A stretch of DNA of 64,000 nt from Rhodomicrobium vannielii ATCC 17100 (GCF_000166055.1 NC_014664.1:1079927-1143926); one strand, 5' to 3'; shown: positions 33,590 through 43,278, counted from the first letter of the stretch. Notes: generated by a model not told the origin, from the letters alone. A program made the numbers and translations.

Positions 33590-34948
33590 ATGTCCACGAC
33601 ACTCGGCTGGTTTGGCATCGTCCGGCTCGGACTCGTGCAGATGGCGCTCGGCGGCATCGTTGCGCTGGCCACTTCGACGCTGAACCGGGTGATGGTGGTG
33701 GAGCTTATGCTTCCGGCGACGCTGCCGGGCTTGCTGTTCGGCATACATTACGCGGCCGAGATGCTCCGCCCACGTTGGGGCCACGGCTCCGACAAGGGCG
33801 GCTCGCGCACACCGTGGATCATTGGCGGCATGGCCGTCCTCGCGCTCTCGGGCGTCGGCGCAGCGGGGTCCATCGGGCTCATGTCGACGAACACGACCGC
33901 GGGCATCGCCTGCGCGGTCCTCGCCTATATCGGCATCGGCATCGGCGCGGGCGCGGCGGGAACCTCGCTTCTCGTCCTCGTCGCAAAATCGACGGCCCCC
34001 GACCGCAAGGCCACGGCCGCCGCCATCGTCTGGACGTTGATGATCGCCGGCACCGCGCTCGCGGCGGGCTTTGCGGGCTATATGCTCGCGCCGTTCTCGA
34101 TGGAGCGGCTCATCGCCGTCAGCGCGTCAATCTCGGCCATCGCATTCACAATCGCCGTGCTCGCCATCTGGGGCGTCGAGCGGCGTGTGGTCGACGGAGC
34201 GGAGAAACCGAAGGAAAAGCCGGCGCACAGCTTCATCGATGCCATGAAGGATGTGCTGTCCGAGCGTGACGCGCGTCGCATGACGATCTTCATCTTCATC
34301 TCCATGCTCGCCTTCAGCGCGCAGGAGCTGCTTCTCGAACCGTTCGCGGGGTCAGTCTTCGGGCTCACGCCAGCCGAAACGGCGAAGCTGTTCGGCTCGC
34401 ACCGCGCGGGCATCGTGCTCGGCATGGTGGCGGGCGGCCTTCTCGGCATTTTCTCCGCGAAGAGCAGTTCCCTCGGACGATATTGGGTGGCGGGCGGTTG
34501 CTTCGCCTCGTCGGCTGGGCTTTTCGCGCTCGCGGCTGTCGGCCTCGGAGCCGAATCCGGGCTCCTCAAGACCGTCGTCTTCTCACTCGGAATGGCGAAT
34601 GGCGTCTACGCGGTCGCCGCCATCGGCACCATGATTTCGATGGCAAGCATCGGCAAGGGCTCTCGCGAGGGCGTCCGCATGGGCATGTGGGGCGCGGCGC
34701 AGGCCGTGGCCTTCGGGCTTGGCGGCGTCGTCGGCACGGCATCCGTGGATGTGGCGCGCGTGGCGCTCGGCTCGGCCGCCGCCGCCTATTCGCTCTTGTT
34801 CATCATCCAGGGCGTGCTGTTCGCGTTCTCCACCTACCTCGCCTTCAGGCTGACTGCCGCTACGCAAGTCCCTGACGAGTCGCATCACGAAGCAGACCTT
34901 TCTTATCATCAGAATGCCCCGTTACGGGTCCATCCGGAGCAAGTTTGA
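33590..34948 (+). CDS. PucC-family bacteriochlorophyll delivery protein (bch2/ORF428 type)
   Basis: A 452-residue protein with about twelve membrane segments. It begins MSTTLGWFGIVRLGLVQMAL and contains TLNRVMVVELMLPATLPGLL and HYAAEMLRPRWGHGSDKGG, typical of the PucC/BCD family. In other purple bacteria the gene between bchG and bchP (often named bch2 or ORF428) holds this place. A role in moving or inserting bacteriochlorophyll is inferred from its relatives PucC and LhaA. Confidence 0.9.
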   Translation: MSTTLGWFGIVRLGLVQMALGGIVALATSTLNRVMVVELMLPATLPGLLFGIHYAAEMLRPRWGHGSDKGGSRTPWIIGGMAVLALSGVGAAGSIGLMSTNTTAGIACAVLAYIGIGIGAGAAGTSLLVLVAKSTAPDRKATAAAIVWTLMIAGTALAAGFAGYMLAPFSMERLIAVSASISAIAFTIAVLAIWGVERRVVDGAEKPKEKPAHSFIDAMKDVLSERDARRMTIFIFISMLAFSAQELLLEPFAGSVFGLTPAETAKLFGSHRAGIVLGMVAGGLLGIFSAKSSSLGRYWVAGGCFASSAGLFALAAVGLGAESGLLKTVVFSLGMANGVYAVAAIGTMISMASIGKGSREGVRMGMWGAAQAVAFGLGGVVGTASVDVARVALGSAAAAYSLLFIIQGVLFAFSTYLAFRLTAATQVPDESHHEADLSYHQNAPLRVHPEQV

Positions 34949-34950
34949 CT

Positions 34951-36144
34951 ATGACCGATCTTGACACTTTCGACGTCATCGTGGTCGGCGGCGGCCCCGC
35001 CGGTGCTACGGCAGCAAACGATCTCGCGCGAATGGGCCATCACGTGCTTCTGCTCGACAGGGGGCACCGCATCAAGCCTTGCGGCGGCGCAATCCCGCCC
35101 CGGGCGATCAAGGATTTCGCCATTCCCGGCGAATGCCTCGTCGCGCGCATCACCTCCGCCCGCATGGTGGCGCCATCGGGCAAGGAAGTGGACATGCCCA
35201 TCGACGGCGGCTTCGTCGGCATGGTCGATCGCGCAACCTTCGACGAGTGGCTTCGGAACCGGGCGGCGGATTCGGGCGCCGAGCGTCGGAAGGGCAAGTT
35301 CGAGAAGTACTGGCGCGACGAGAAGGGCCGCGCCGTCATCACCTACAAGACAGCGGATGGCGAGCACGTCAGCGTGGCGGCCAAAGCCGTCATCGGCGCG
35401 GACGGCGCGAACTCGGAAGTGGCCAAGCAGGCGCTGCCCGACGTGAAGAAAGTGCCGCTCGTGTATGCATATCACGAAATTGTGAAGACTCCGGTTGGCG
35501 GGCTGACGAACTACGATCCCACCCGCTGCGACGTCTATTATCAGGGCAAGCTCTCGCCCGACTTCTACGCCTGGATCTTCCCGCACGGCGACACGGTCAG
35601 CATCGGCACCGGCACCATGATCAAGGGCTTCGACATGCGTCAGGCCGTGGCCGACCTTCGCAAGCATGTCGGCCTTGACGAAGAGCACGCTGAAACGCTG
35701 CGCTGGGAAGGCTCGCCGATTCCACTCAAGCCCTTGAAACGCTGGGACAATGGCCGCGATGTCGTGCTGGCGGGCGACGCGTCCGGGGTGGTCGCTCCGG
35801 CTTCGGGCGAAGGCATCTATTATGCGCTGCTGGGTGGCCGCCTCGCCGCCGAAGCCGCTGCCGAGTTCCTCAAGACCGCCGACGCGAGGGCGCTCGCTAC
35901 CGCGCGCAAGCGGTTCATGAAGGAGCATGGGAAGGTGTTCTGGGTGCTCGAACTCATGCAGCACTTCTGGTACCGGAACGACAAGCGCCGTGAACGCTTC
36001 GTGAACATTTGTCAGGACAAGGACGTTCAGCGCCTCACGTGGCAGTCCTATATGCATAAGGAACTAGTTCGCTCGAATCCCGTTGCTCATGCTAGGATCT
36101 TCTTCAAGGATCTGGCTCACCTTCTGGGATTGGTACGAACGTGA
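34951..36144 (+). CDS. bchP: Geranylgeranyl reductase BchP
   Basis: A flavoprotein (397 residues from the ATG at 34951) that reduces the geranylgeranyl tail of bacteriochlorophyll to phytyl. The FAD-binding Rossmann motif VIVVGGGPAGATAANDLARMG is at the N-terminus, CGGAIPP follows, and the second nucleotide motif DVVLAGDASGVVAPASGEGI lies near residue 270. A TTG two codons upstream is closer to the GGAG at 34936 (five bases against eleven), so that start is also possible. The stop overlaps the tspO GTG. Confidence 0.96.
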   Translation: MTDLDTFDVIVVGGGPAGATAANDLARMGHHVLLLDRGHRIKPCGGAIPPRAIKDFAIPGECLVARITSARMVAPSGKEVDMPIDGGFVGMVDRATFDEWLRNRAADSGAERRKGKFEKYWRDEKGRAVITYKTADGEHVSVAAKAVIGADGANSEVAKQALPDVKKVPLVYAYHEIVKTPVGGLTNYDPTRCDVYYQGKLSPDFYAWIFPHGDTVSIGTGTMIKGFDMRQAVADLRKHVGLDEEHAETLRWEGSPIPLKPLKRWDNGRDVVLAGDASGVVAPASGEGIYYALLGGRLAAEAAAEFLKTADARALATARKRFMKEHGKVFWVLELMQHFWYRNDKRRERFVNICQDKDVQRLTWQSYMHKELVRSNPVAHARIFFKDLAHLLGLVRT

Positions 36145-36671
36145 CGTATACACACACGGACACTGCGGAAGCGCTCGCTGGGCCCCGGCCGGGGTTCTGG
36201 AAGCCCTTTGGAATCGCATTTCTTCTCGCCATGGTGGTCGGCGGCCTCGGTGCGCTGACGACCGACCTTTCGTCCTGGTATCTTTCGCTGAACAAGCCGT
36301 CGTGGCAGCCGCCGGACTGGGCGTTCGGCCCGGCCTGGACGATAATTTATGCCTTCACCGCTCTCGCCGCCGTCTATGCGTGGCGCGAGGCTCCCACGCG
36401 CGACGACAAGCTGACAATCATTGTCCTGTTCCTCTGCACAGCGTTCTTTAACCTGCTGTGGAGCCTTTTGTTCTTCCGCCTTCAGCGGCCCGATTGGGCG
36501 TTGATTGAGGTGGGCGCGCTCTGGGCGTCGGTGTTCATTCCGATCATCGTTCTGGCGCGTTACTCGAAGACGGCGAGCTGGCTCCTCATGCCCTATCTGG
36601 TATGGGTTACGTTCGCGGGCTTCCTGAATTATACCGTGGTTCAGCTGAACCCGCAGGTCATCGCGCAATAG
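36141..36671 (+). CDS. tspO: TspO/MBR family tryptophan-rich sensory protein (CrtK)
   Basis: A 176-residue protein with five membrane helices. It is rich in tryptophan and has the family pattern WYLSLNKPSWQPPDWAFGPAW and FNLLWSLLFFRLQRPDWALIE. TspO binds porphyrins; in R. sphaeroides it negatively affects photosynthesis gene expression. The GTG start overlaps the bchP stop. A hairpin follows at 36678-36699. Confidence 0.94.
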   Translation: MTYTHTDTAEALAGPRPGFWKPFGIAFLLAMVVGGLGALTTDLSSWYLSLNKPSWQPPDWAFGPAWTIIYAFTALAAVYAWREAPTRDDKLTIIVLFLCTAFFNLLWSLLFFRLQRPDWALIEVGALWASVFIPIIVLARYSKTASWLLMPYLVWVTFAGFLNYTVVQLNPQVIAQ

Positions 36672-36677
36672 CTCGGC

Positions 36678-36699
36678 ATGGCCGGGTAAGCCCGGCCAT
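36678..36699 (+). terminator. Hairpin after tspO
   Basis: The stem ATGGCCGGG / CCCGGCCAT has a four-base loop and begins seven bases after the tspO stop. There is no T tract, so it may be an attenuating or RNA-stabilising hairpin rather than a full terminator. Confidence 0.45.
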
Positions 36700-36767
36700 C
36701 CTGATCCCGCCTCACCATTCCATTCGCCCGGCCCCGCTTCCGGGCGTTTCCGTCATGCGATTACTCA

Positions 36768-37025
36768 ATGACAACGCTTCTCGACATCATCCTCGTGCTA
36801 GTTGTTGCGGAGGCCGGCTTACTCGCGGCGCTCCGCGTCCGGAATAACGAGGCCTCGGCGATCACGTCGGATCTTGCTTATCTCGCGTCGGGTTTTTTCC
36901 TCATGCTGGCGGTACGTCTCGCCTGGACCGAGTCGTCGCCGGTGCTACCGGTGCTGGCCCTCGTCACGCTCGCCGGTATTTCCCATATCTTCGACATCAT
37001 GCGGCGTTTCAGGAAGTCGGCCTGA
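36768..37025 (+). CDS. Small membrane protein of unknown function
   Basis: An 85-residue frame with three hydrophobic stretches (about residues 5-22, 38-52 and 58-72) and a basic C-terminus RRFRKSA. It follows tspO by 96 bases on the same strand. I do not recognise the family. The regular alternation of hydrophobic segments and charged ends argues for a real membrane protein. A link with photosynthesis is only positional. Confidence 0.55.
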   Translation: MTTLLDIILVLVVAEAGLLAALRVRNNEASAITSDLAYLASGFFLMLAVRLAWTESSPVLPVLALVTLAGISHIFDIMRRFRKSA

Positions 37026-37352
37026 GCGATCAGCGTTCCCGACCGAAAAGCACGCCGCGTTTCACCGCTCAGCGCAATCGTAATCGGCTAGCTTCGGGTA
37101 GCTTGAGCGGACCGCATCCGTAACTCTCGCGGAGTGGTTTGCCCGCACGTCGCCATTCCCAGAAACACACGCGACCCCGCGCGGGCAAAAGAAAGTTATA
37201 ACGCGCGCGCTCCATAGTAACCCGCCCGGGCGGTCGCGTGAGCAGTTGGCCGTTCCCGCTATGCAAACGATCGCCTATCCTGCCCACGCGACCGCGCGAG
37301 CAACAAAAAAGGCACCCTCGCGGGTGCCTTTTTCCAAAAACCGGCGAGCGGC
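37026..37352. other. Intergenic region between small membrane protein and cycA
   Basis: A 327-base convergent gap that holds the cycA terminator at 37305-37334. Otherwise I see no gene, RNA or repeat in it. Confidence 0.4.
37305..37334 (-). terminator. Rho-independent terminator of cycA
   Basis: The stem GGCACCC / GGGTGCC has a four-base loop and is flanked by A and T tracts. On the minus strand it gives a hairpin followed by a U run, 20 bases after the cytochrome stop. Confidence 0.8.
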
Positions 37353-37730
37353 TTACTGGCCGTGCTGCGTCGCAAGAAACGCGATGACGTCCGCGCGATC
37401 CTGCGGGTTCTTCAGACCGACGAACACCATCTTCGTGCCCGGAACAACGGCCTTCGGGTTCTCGAGATACTTGTCGAGGGTGGCTTCGTCCCACGTCAGG
37501 CCCGAGTTCTTCATGGCATCGGAATAGTTGAAGCCCGGGCGCGAGCCAGCCTTCGAACCGACGACATTGTTCTGCACGGGGCCGACGCCCGGCTTCGCCG
37601 TCGGGCCAACCTGATGACAGATCTTGCACTGCTTGAAGACCTGCTCACCCTTCACCGGATCGCCGGCGGCATAAGCCGAAGCCGACCAGACGAGGGCCGC
37701 GCCGACCATAGCGATTTTGATAGCTTTCAT
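37353..37730 (-). CDS. cycA: Cytochrome c2
   Basis: A 125-residue secreted electron carrier that re-reduces the photo-oxidised reaction centre and links it to the bc1 complex. A signal peptide (MKAIKIAMVGAALVWSASAYA) precedes the mature start AGDPVKGEQVFKQC. The haem motif is CKICH, and the axial Met lies in VPGTKMVFVGLK. I use the ATG at 37730; a GTG five codons upstream lies in the probable ribosome site. From memory the mature sequence is close to the R. vannielii cytochrome c2. A large nested palindrome lies just upstream. Confidence 0.95.
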   Translation of the reverse strand: MKAIKIAMVGAALVWSASAYAAGDPVKGEQVFKQCKICHQVGPTAKPGVGPVQNNVVGSKAGSRPGFNYSDAMKNSGLTWDEATLDKYLENPKAVVPGTKMVFVGLKNPQDRADVIAFLATQHGQ

Positions 37731-37747
37731 GATTTCACCCTGCACCG

Positions 37748-37823
37748 TTTAAGGTCACTCTGATGGCGTGTGTTTCAATCAGAAAAATGCCTGAAACACA
37801 ATAATTCTAAACGTCACCTTAAA
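37748..37823. repeat. Nested inverted repeats upstream of cycA
   Basis: Two perfect eight-base inverted repeats share almost the same centre near 37785. The outer arms are TTTAAGGT (37748-37755) and ACCTTAAA (37816-37823); the inner arms are GTGTTTCA (37770-37777) and TGAAACAC (37792-37799). The structure begins 18 bases before the cytochrome start codon, so it could be an operator pair or a leader hairpin. Confidence 0.6.
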
Positions 37824-38029
37824 GAATTCGGAACGGCCTACCGCGTTTCAAGCCGCAGAGAAAATAAAAAAGAATTCAGGTATAAGAAGGCGTTGCGACA
37901 AAGTGCCCTCTTGGGTAAACGCGTATCGACGCATGCGGTTTCACCGGCTTTCTCTTGAAGCGCGCGGCACGATCTGATCCACTCGACCCGACGCTGCGCC
38001 CCCCGCCAGGAATCGCGTATTCTAACGCC

Positions 38030-38824
38030 ATGCAAACTTACCTCGACCTCCTGCGCGACGTGCGCGACCATGGCACCCGGCGGGACGACCGCACAGGCAC
38101 GGGCACGCTGAGCCTTTTCGGCCGCCAGCTGCGTTTCGACCTCGAAGCGGGTTTTCCACTGGTTACGACCAAGAAGCTGCACCTGAAATCCATCGTGCAT
38201 GAGCTTCTGTGGTTTCTCGCGGGCGACACGAACACCGCGTATCTGAAGGCGAACGGCGTTTCGATCTGGGACGAGTGGGCCGACGCGAATGGCGATCTCG
38301 GCCCGGTCTATGGGGCGCAGTGGCGCTCGTGGCCCGAGCGGGACTGCGGCACCATCGACCAGATCGCGGAAGTCATTCGCGCAATCCGCACCGACCCGAA
38401 TTCGCGCCGCCTTGTCGTATCGGCCTGGAACCCCGCCGACCTGCCGCGCATGGCGCTGGCGCCGTGTCACTGCCTTTTCCAGTTTTACGTCGCGGACGGC
38501 CGCCTTTCCTGCCAGCTCTACCAGCGCTCCGCCGACATCTTCCTCGGCGTGCCGTTCAACATCGCCTCCTACGCGCTGCTGACCATGATGGCGGCGCAAG
38601 TGACGGGCCTGCGCCCCGGCGACTTCGTGCATACCTTCGGCGACGTACACCTCTACCTGAACCACAGGGAGCAGGCCGACGAGCAGCTTGGCCGCGAACC
38701 GCGCCCGCTGCCGCGCATGACCCTCAACCCAGCCGTGACATCGATCTTCGATTTCGCCTATGCCGACTTCAAGCTCGAAGGCTATGCCCCACATCCGGCG
38801 ATCAAGGCGCCCGTGGCGGTATGA
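38030..38824 (+). CDS. thyA: Thymidylate synthase
   Basis: A 264-residue enzyme, the exact length of E. coli ThyA, that methylates dUMP to dTMP using methylenetetrahydrofolate. It has [14 protein letters not shown], the catalytic cysteine in [13 protein letters not shown], and [20 protein letters not shown]. The frame is open further upstream, but [11 protein letters not shown] at 38030 is the conserved N-terminus. folA starts within the stop codon, coupling the enzyme that makes dihydrofolate to the one that recycles it. Confidence 0.97.
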   Translation: MQTYLDLLRDVRDHGTRRDDRTGTGTLSLFGRQLRFDLEAGFPLVTTKKLHLKSIVHELLWFLAGDTNTAYLKANGVSIWDEWADANGDLGPVYGAQWRSWPERDCGTIDQIAEVIRAIRTDPNSRRLVVSAWNPADLPRMALAPCHCLFQFYVADGRLSCQLYQRSADIFLGVPFNIASYALLTMMAAQVTGLRPGDFVHTFGDVHLYLNHREQADEQLGREPRPLPRMTLNPAVTSIFDFAYADFKLEGYAPHPAIKAPVAV

Positions 38825-39357
38825 GCGAGGCGCGCCCGTTCACTCTCGCGCTCGTGGTGGCGGCCGCCGAGAACGACGTCATCGGCCGCGAGGGCAAGCT
38901 GCCCTGGCGGCTGAAAAGCGATCTCAAACGGTTCCGCAGGCTCACGATGGGGCATCCGCTCATTATGGGCCGCAAGACATTTGCCTCCATCGGCAAGCCG
39001 CTCGACGGGCGCGATTCCGTGATCGTCACGCGCGATGCCGCGAGCGTTTCCCCGCAGCCGGGTGTGTTCGTCGCGACGTCGATCAAGGATGCGCTGGACA
39101 TCGCACGGGCGCGCGCTGCGGAACGCCGCGTCGCTGAGGCTTTCGTCATCGGCGGGGCCGAAATCTTCGCTCTGGCGTTGCCTTACGCAGACCGTATCCA
39201 CCTCGCCCGCGTCCACGCCAGCCCCTCCGGCGACGCATATTGGCAAGCGCCTCCCGCCGAAGAGTGGCAGGTCGTATCGCGCGAGGAATGGCCTGCGAAC
39301 CAAACCGACGAATTTTCAGTCACCGATCTCGTGCTGGAGCGGTCGCCGCGCGCTTGA
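38821..39357 (+). CDS. folA: Dihydrofolate reductase
   Basis: A 178-residue NADPH-dependent reductase. Key stretches are [20 protein letters not shown] (substrate loop), [16 protein letters not shown] and [19 protein letters not shown]. Its ATG overlaps the thyA stop (ATGA), the usual thyA-folA pair. Confidence 0.95.
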   Translation: MSEARPFTLALVVAAAENDVIGREGKLPWRLKSDLKRFRRLTMGHPLIMGRKTFASIGKPLDGRDSVIVTRDAASVSPQPGVFVATSIKDALDIARARAAERRVAEAFVIGGAEIFALALPYADRIHLARVHASPSGDAYWQAPPAEEWQVVSREEWPANQTDEFSVTDLVLERSPRA

Positions 39358-39555
39358 CGCGAGCGATAGCGGAAGCCATATGCGAAGCACCTTCCGAGTG
39401 TGTCCGGCCCCGCACCCGAATGTGGCGGTCGCCCCAAAATTGACACGCAATTGTCAAACGCGGGCCACATTCGAACACCCTGTTACTAAGCAATTCTGGC
39501 CTCGCTTGCCGAGGTGAAGCGGGACTAAACCCGCCGATCGTAAAGGAAAACGCAT

Positions 39556-40683
39556 ATGCCGTGGAATCAGAGTGGCGGCGGAGGCTGGAAGGGCGGCCCG
39601 AGCGGCGGCCCTTGGGGACAAGGCCCCGCCGGCGGTGGTTCGCCTCCCCCCGATCTCGAAGAAATACTGCGCCGCAGTCAGGACAAGCTGCGCCAGGCCG
39701 TGCCGGGAGGCGTCGGCTTTGCTGGCGTCGGGCTTCTCCTGTTGGTTCTCGCCGCTGCGGTCGGCTATTTCGGCTTCACGGTCCGCATCAATCCGGACGA
39801 GCGCGGCGTCGTTCAACGGTTTGGCGCGTACGACCGAGAGCTATCGAACGGCCTCAATTTCCGCTGGCCGTACCCCATTGAGGAAGTGACCGTCGTTCCG
39901 TTCACGCGCCAGAACCGCGTCGAGGTCGGCTTTTCGAGCGGGCCTACCGGCCCATTCGGCGCAATCCGCTCCTCCGCCCGCAATGAGGAAAGCCTCATGC
40001 TGACCGGCGACGAGAACATCGTGGAGCTGAACTTCAACGTCTTCTGGAACGTCAAGGACGCCCCCGCCTATCTGTTCAACGTCCGCAATCAGGGCGACAC
40101 GCTCGACGCGAGCCCGAACGTGAAGGCCGTGGCCGAGAGCGCCATGCGCGAAGTGATCGGCCAGAACGATATTCAGCCGATCCTCACAAAGAGCAGGCAG
40201 AACATCGAGGAGTCGGTGAAGACGCTCATCCAGCGCACGCTCGACAGCTACAAGTCCGGCATCAACATCAACCAGGTGAACCTGCAAAAGGTCGATCCGC
40301 CGACCGAGGTCATCGCGGCCTTCCGCGACGTCCAGGCCGCGCGCGCCGATCAGGAGCGCTTGCGAAACGAGGCGGAGGCTTACGCCAACCGCGTCGTACC
40401 CGAAGCACGAGGCGAAGCGCAGCGCATCCTTCAGGGCGCGCAGGGCTACCGCGAGCAGGCCGTTGCCGAGGCCACGGGCCGAACCGAGCGCTTCCTCAAG
40501 GTATTCGACGAATATCAAAAGGCACCGGATGTGACGCGCAAGCGCATGTATCTCGAAACGCTTGAACGCGTGCTGGGTGGCATGGACAAGATCATCATTG
40601 ACGAAAAGTCCGGCTCCAACGGCGTGGTGCCCTATCTTCCCTTGAACGAACTTCAGCGCACCCAGAGCGGAGGCCAGCGATGA
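39556..40683 (+). CDS. hflK: FtsH protease modulator HflK
   Basis: A 375-residue SPFH-domain membrane protein that with HflC surrounds and regulates the FtsH protease. A Gly/Pro-rich N-terminus (residues 1-32) is followed by one membrane helix (about 53-75, VGFAGVGLLLLVLAAAVGYF), then the SPFH domain with INPDERGVVQRFGAY. A charged helical region rich in Arg, Glu and Ala lies near 255-310. An AGGAAAACGCAT leader precedes the ATG. hflC starts in an ATGA overlap. Confidence 0.95.
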   Translation: MPWNQSGGGGWKGGPSGGPWGQGPAGGGSPPPDLEEILRRSQDKLRQAVPGGVGFAGVGLLLLVLAAAVGYFGFTVRINPDERGVVQRFGAYDRELSNGLNFRWPYPIEEVTVVPFTRQNRVEVGFSSGPTGPFGAIRSSARNEESLMLTGDENIVELNFNVFWNVKDAPAYLFNVRNQGDTLDASPNVKAVAESAMREVIGQNDIQPILTKSRQNIEESVKTLIQRTLDSYKSGININQVNLQKVDPPTEVIAAFRDVQAARADQERLRNEAEAYANRVVPEARGEAQRILQGAQGYREQAVAEATGRTERFLKVFDEYQKAPDVTRKRMYLETLERVLGGMDKIIIDEKSGSNGVVPYLPLNELQRTQSGGQR

Positions 40684-41627
40684 GAACCGCAGCTGTCGGA
40701 TTCCTCATTCTCCTTGTCACCGGCGTGGTGATCGCGGTGGGCTTCTCCGCCTTCATCGTGCCGCAGACGCATCGTGCTCTCGTGCTGCAATTCGGCGAGC
40801 CAGTCCGCGCGATCGACAAACCGGGCCTCTACTGGCGGATGCCGTTCGTGCAGACGGTCGTGCAGTTCGACCGCCGTATCCTCGATCTTCAGACCGAGGA
40901 GCAGGAGGTCATTGCGTCCGATCAGAAGCGTCTCATCGTCGATGCCTTCGCGCGCTACAGGATCAGCGATCCGCTCGCGTTCTACCGCGCGTTCCGCAAC
41001 GAAATCGCCGCGCGGCAGCGCCTCACCGCCATCGTGGATTCGACGATCCGCAGCGTGCTTGGCCGATCCACGTTCATCGACCTTGTGCGTAACCAGCGCG
41101 AGGCGCTCATGAAGCAGACCATCGCTTTCGTGAACAATGACGTTCGCGGTTTCGGCGTGGAAGTCGTCGACGTCCGCATCCGCCGCGCCGACCTGCCCGA
41201 GGCGAACAGCCAGGCCATCTTCCGCCGCATGCAGACCGAGCGTCAGCGTGAAGCAGCCGAACTGCGCGCCCAAGGTGCTGAGCAGGCGCAGCGCATCCGT
41301 TCGACCGCCGACAAGGAAGTGACCGTTGTCACCGCGAACGCGAATCGCGATGGCGAGCGTACCCGAGGCGAAGGCGACGCGGAAAGGAACCGCATCTACG
41401 CCGACGCATTCGGACGCGACCGCGACTTCTTCGCCTTCTACCGCTCCATGCAGGCTTACGAAGAATCGCTCAAGGGTAGCCACACTCGCATCGTGGTCTC
41501 GCCCTCGTCCGAGTTCTTCCGTTATTTCAACGAGCCGATGAGCGCGGCGCCTGATGCCATCAAGAGGCCGGCGCCCGCCGGTCAGACGGGATCCAGCGCC
41601 GCTGCGGCCACGCCTGCAGTGCGCTGA
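40680..41627 (+). CDS. hflC: FtsH protease modulator HflC
   Basis: A 315-residue partner of HflK with one N-terminal membrane helix (about residues 4-26) followed by an SPFH domain containing VPQTHRALVLQFGEPVRAIDKPGLYWRMPF. The coiled helical region includes RAQGAEQAQRIRSTADKEVT. The C-terminal tail is Ala/Pro-rich and disordered. A hairpin follows the stop at 41668. Confidence 0.95.
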   Translation: MRTAAVGFLILLVTGVVIAVGFSAFIVPQTHRALVLQFGEPVRAIDKPGLYWRMPFVQTVVQFDRRILDLQTEEQEVIASDQKRLIVDAFARYRISDPLAFYRAFRNEIAARQRLTAIVDSTIRSVLGRSTFIDLVRNQREALMKQTIAFVNNDVRGFGVEVVDVRIRRADLPEANSQAIFRRMQTERQREAAELRAQGAEQAQRIRSTADKEVTVVTANANRDGERTRGEGDAERNRIYADAFGRDRDFFAFYRSMQAYEESLKGSHTRIVVSPSSEFFRYFNEPMSAAPDAIKRPAPAGQTGSSAAAATPAVR

Positions 41628-41667
41628 ATCAATCGTTGAGAACGGAATATTACCTTTCACTACCTAT

Positions 41668-41696
41668 CGTCGAGTGCATGAACATTGCACTCGACG
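41668..41696 (+). terminator. Perfect hairpin after hflC
   Basis: An eleven-base perfect stem CGTCGAGTGCA / TGCACTCGACG has a seven-base loop and is followed by CCTTTATGT. It probably ends or attenuates the hflKC transcript before the protease gene; the T tract is weak. Confidence 0.55.
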
Positions 41697-41843
41697 CCTT
41701 TATGTCTCACTTTATAGGCAGGCATGGATTCCCCGCCCCTGCGGCGGACCAGGTAACCCGAGGGTCGAGAACCCCGGGAGCATGGAACTCGAGTGGCATG
41801 GCGCGGTTTGCAGCATTGTCTCGTGTGTTTTAAGGTGAGGCTC

Positions 41844-43274
41844 ATGGCGATCCACCATCATCTGCGGCTGCTTCTCGGGGCAAGCCTTCTGGCGTTCGGT
41901 GGCGTTGCTGCTGCCTCCCCTACGTTCGCGGTCGAGATGAAATCCGGCGAATCCTTCTCCGATGTCGCAGCGCGCGTCCGCAATTCGGTCGTCAGCGTAT
42001 CGGCACAGGTCACGGAGGAACTCGGCAGTTCGAGCGCCAGGCGCAGCCGTGGCGAGGGTTCGCGCGGCCCGAAGAAGGGTCAGAGCGTCCTGCAAAAGAC
42101 TTCCGTAGGCTCGGGCTTCATCATCGATGCAAGCGGCATCATCGTCACCAATAACCACGTGATCGAGGATGGCAACACCGTGTTCGTGGTGTTGCCCGAT
42201 GGATCCGAGGTGAAGGTCGATAGGGTTATCGGGCGCGACACCAAGACGGATATCGCCGTACTCAAGATCACGCCCAGGGCCAACAAGCCGCTGACGCCCG
42301 TTTCCTTCGGCGACTCATCTCACATGCGCATCGGCGATTGGGTGATTGCGGTCGGCAATCCGTTCGGCTTCAAGGGCTCCGTGACGGCGGGCATTCTCTC
42401 AGGGCGCGGCCGAGACATCAGCGCTGGCCCGTATGATGATTTCCTTCAGACCGATGCCTCCATCAACAGCGGCAATTCCGGCGGCCCGCTCTTCAATGCG
42501 CGCGGCGAGGTTATCGGCATAAACACCGCAATTTTCTCTCCTTCGGGCGGCAGCATCGGCCTTGGCTTCGCGATCCCGTCGAACACGGCGAAACGCATCG
42601 TCGAGCAGTTGCGCAAGCACGGGGAAATCCGCTGGGGCTGGATCGGCGCGCGGCTGCAAACGCCGAGTGACGACATTGCTGAACATCTCCATCTCGACCA
42701 TGCCGAGGGCGCGCTGATCGCCCGCGTCGACAAGGGCAGCCCGGCCGAAGCGGCTGGCTTGCAGGAAGGCGACGTCGTGCTGGCGTTCGCCGGAACGTCG
42801 GTGAAACACGCGCGCCAACTTCCGCGCTTTATCGCGCAATCAAACGTGGGCGAAGACGCCGACGTGCTGATCCTTCGCAACGGTGAGAAGAAGACGGTCA
42901 AGGTGAAGGTCGGCCGCATGATCGAGGCCGACTGGTCCGGCGCTCTCCCCCTGTCGCAACAAAAAGCCAAGCGGCAAAAGCTCGGCAAGATCAGCTTCGC
43001 GCCATTGTCCGACGATTTGCGGTCGCGGCTGGGCCTCTCGTCGGATGCGGAAGGCGCCGTCGTATCGGCCGATGAAAGCCGGGTGGTCGCGCGGGGGAAC
43101 CTCAATCCGGGCGATGTCGTGATCGAGGCGGCCCATGGGCCGGTTCGGACCGCCGACGAGCTTGACCAGCGCCTCACGCAGCTACGCGCACTGTCGCGCA
43201 GCCAAGCAACGCTAACTGTGAGAGACGCGAGCGGCGCCATCCGCTTCGAGAGCGTCTCACTCGATCAAGACTAG
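41844..43274 (+). CDS. DegP/HtrA-type periplasmic serine protease
   Basis: A 476-residue secreted protease. The N-terminal signal peptide ends near ASPTFAVE. The trypsin-like domain has the catalytic triad in TNNHVI (His), TDIAVLK (Asp) and INSGNSGGPLF (Ser). Two PDZ domains follow (about 280-365 and 375-470), the first with DHAEGALIARVDKGSPAEAAGLQEGD. I choose the ATG at 41844 because AAGGTGAGG precedes it; an ATG at 41793 would push the signal peptide inwards. Its place after hflKC is common in proteobacteria and fits membrane quality control. Confidence 0.93.
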   Translation: MAIHHHLRLLLGASLLAFGGVAAASPTFAVEMKSGESFSDVAARVRNSVVSVSAQVTEELGSSSARRSRGEGSRGPKKGQSVLQKTSVGSGFIIDASGIIVTNNHVIEDGNTVFVVLPDGSEVKVDRVIGRDTKTDIAVLKITPRANKPLTPVSFGDSSHMRIGDWVIAVGNPFGFKGSVTAGILSGRGRDISAGPYDDFLQTDASINSGNSGGPLFNARGEVIGINTAIFSPSGGSIGLGFAIPSNTAKRIVEQLRKHGEIRWGWIGARLQTPSDDIAEHLHLDHAEGALIARVDKGSPAEAAGLQEGDVVLAFAGTSVKHARQLPRFIAQSNVGEDADVLILRNGEKKTVKVKVGRMIEADWSGALPLSQQKAKRQKLGKISFAPLSDDLRSRLGLSSDAEGAVVSADESRVVARGNLNPGDVVIEAAHGPVRTADELDQRLTQLRALSRSQATLTVRDASGAIRFESVSLDQD

Positions 43275-43278
43275 GCCG

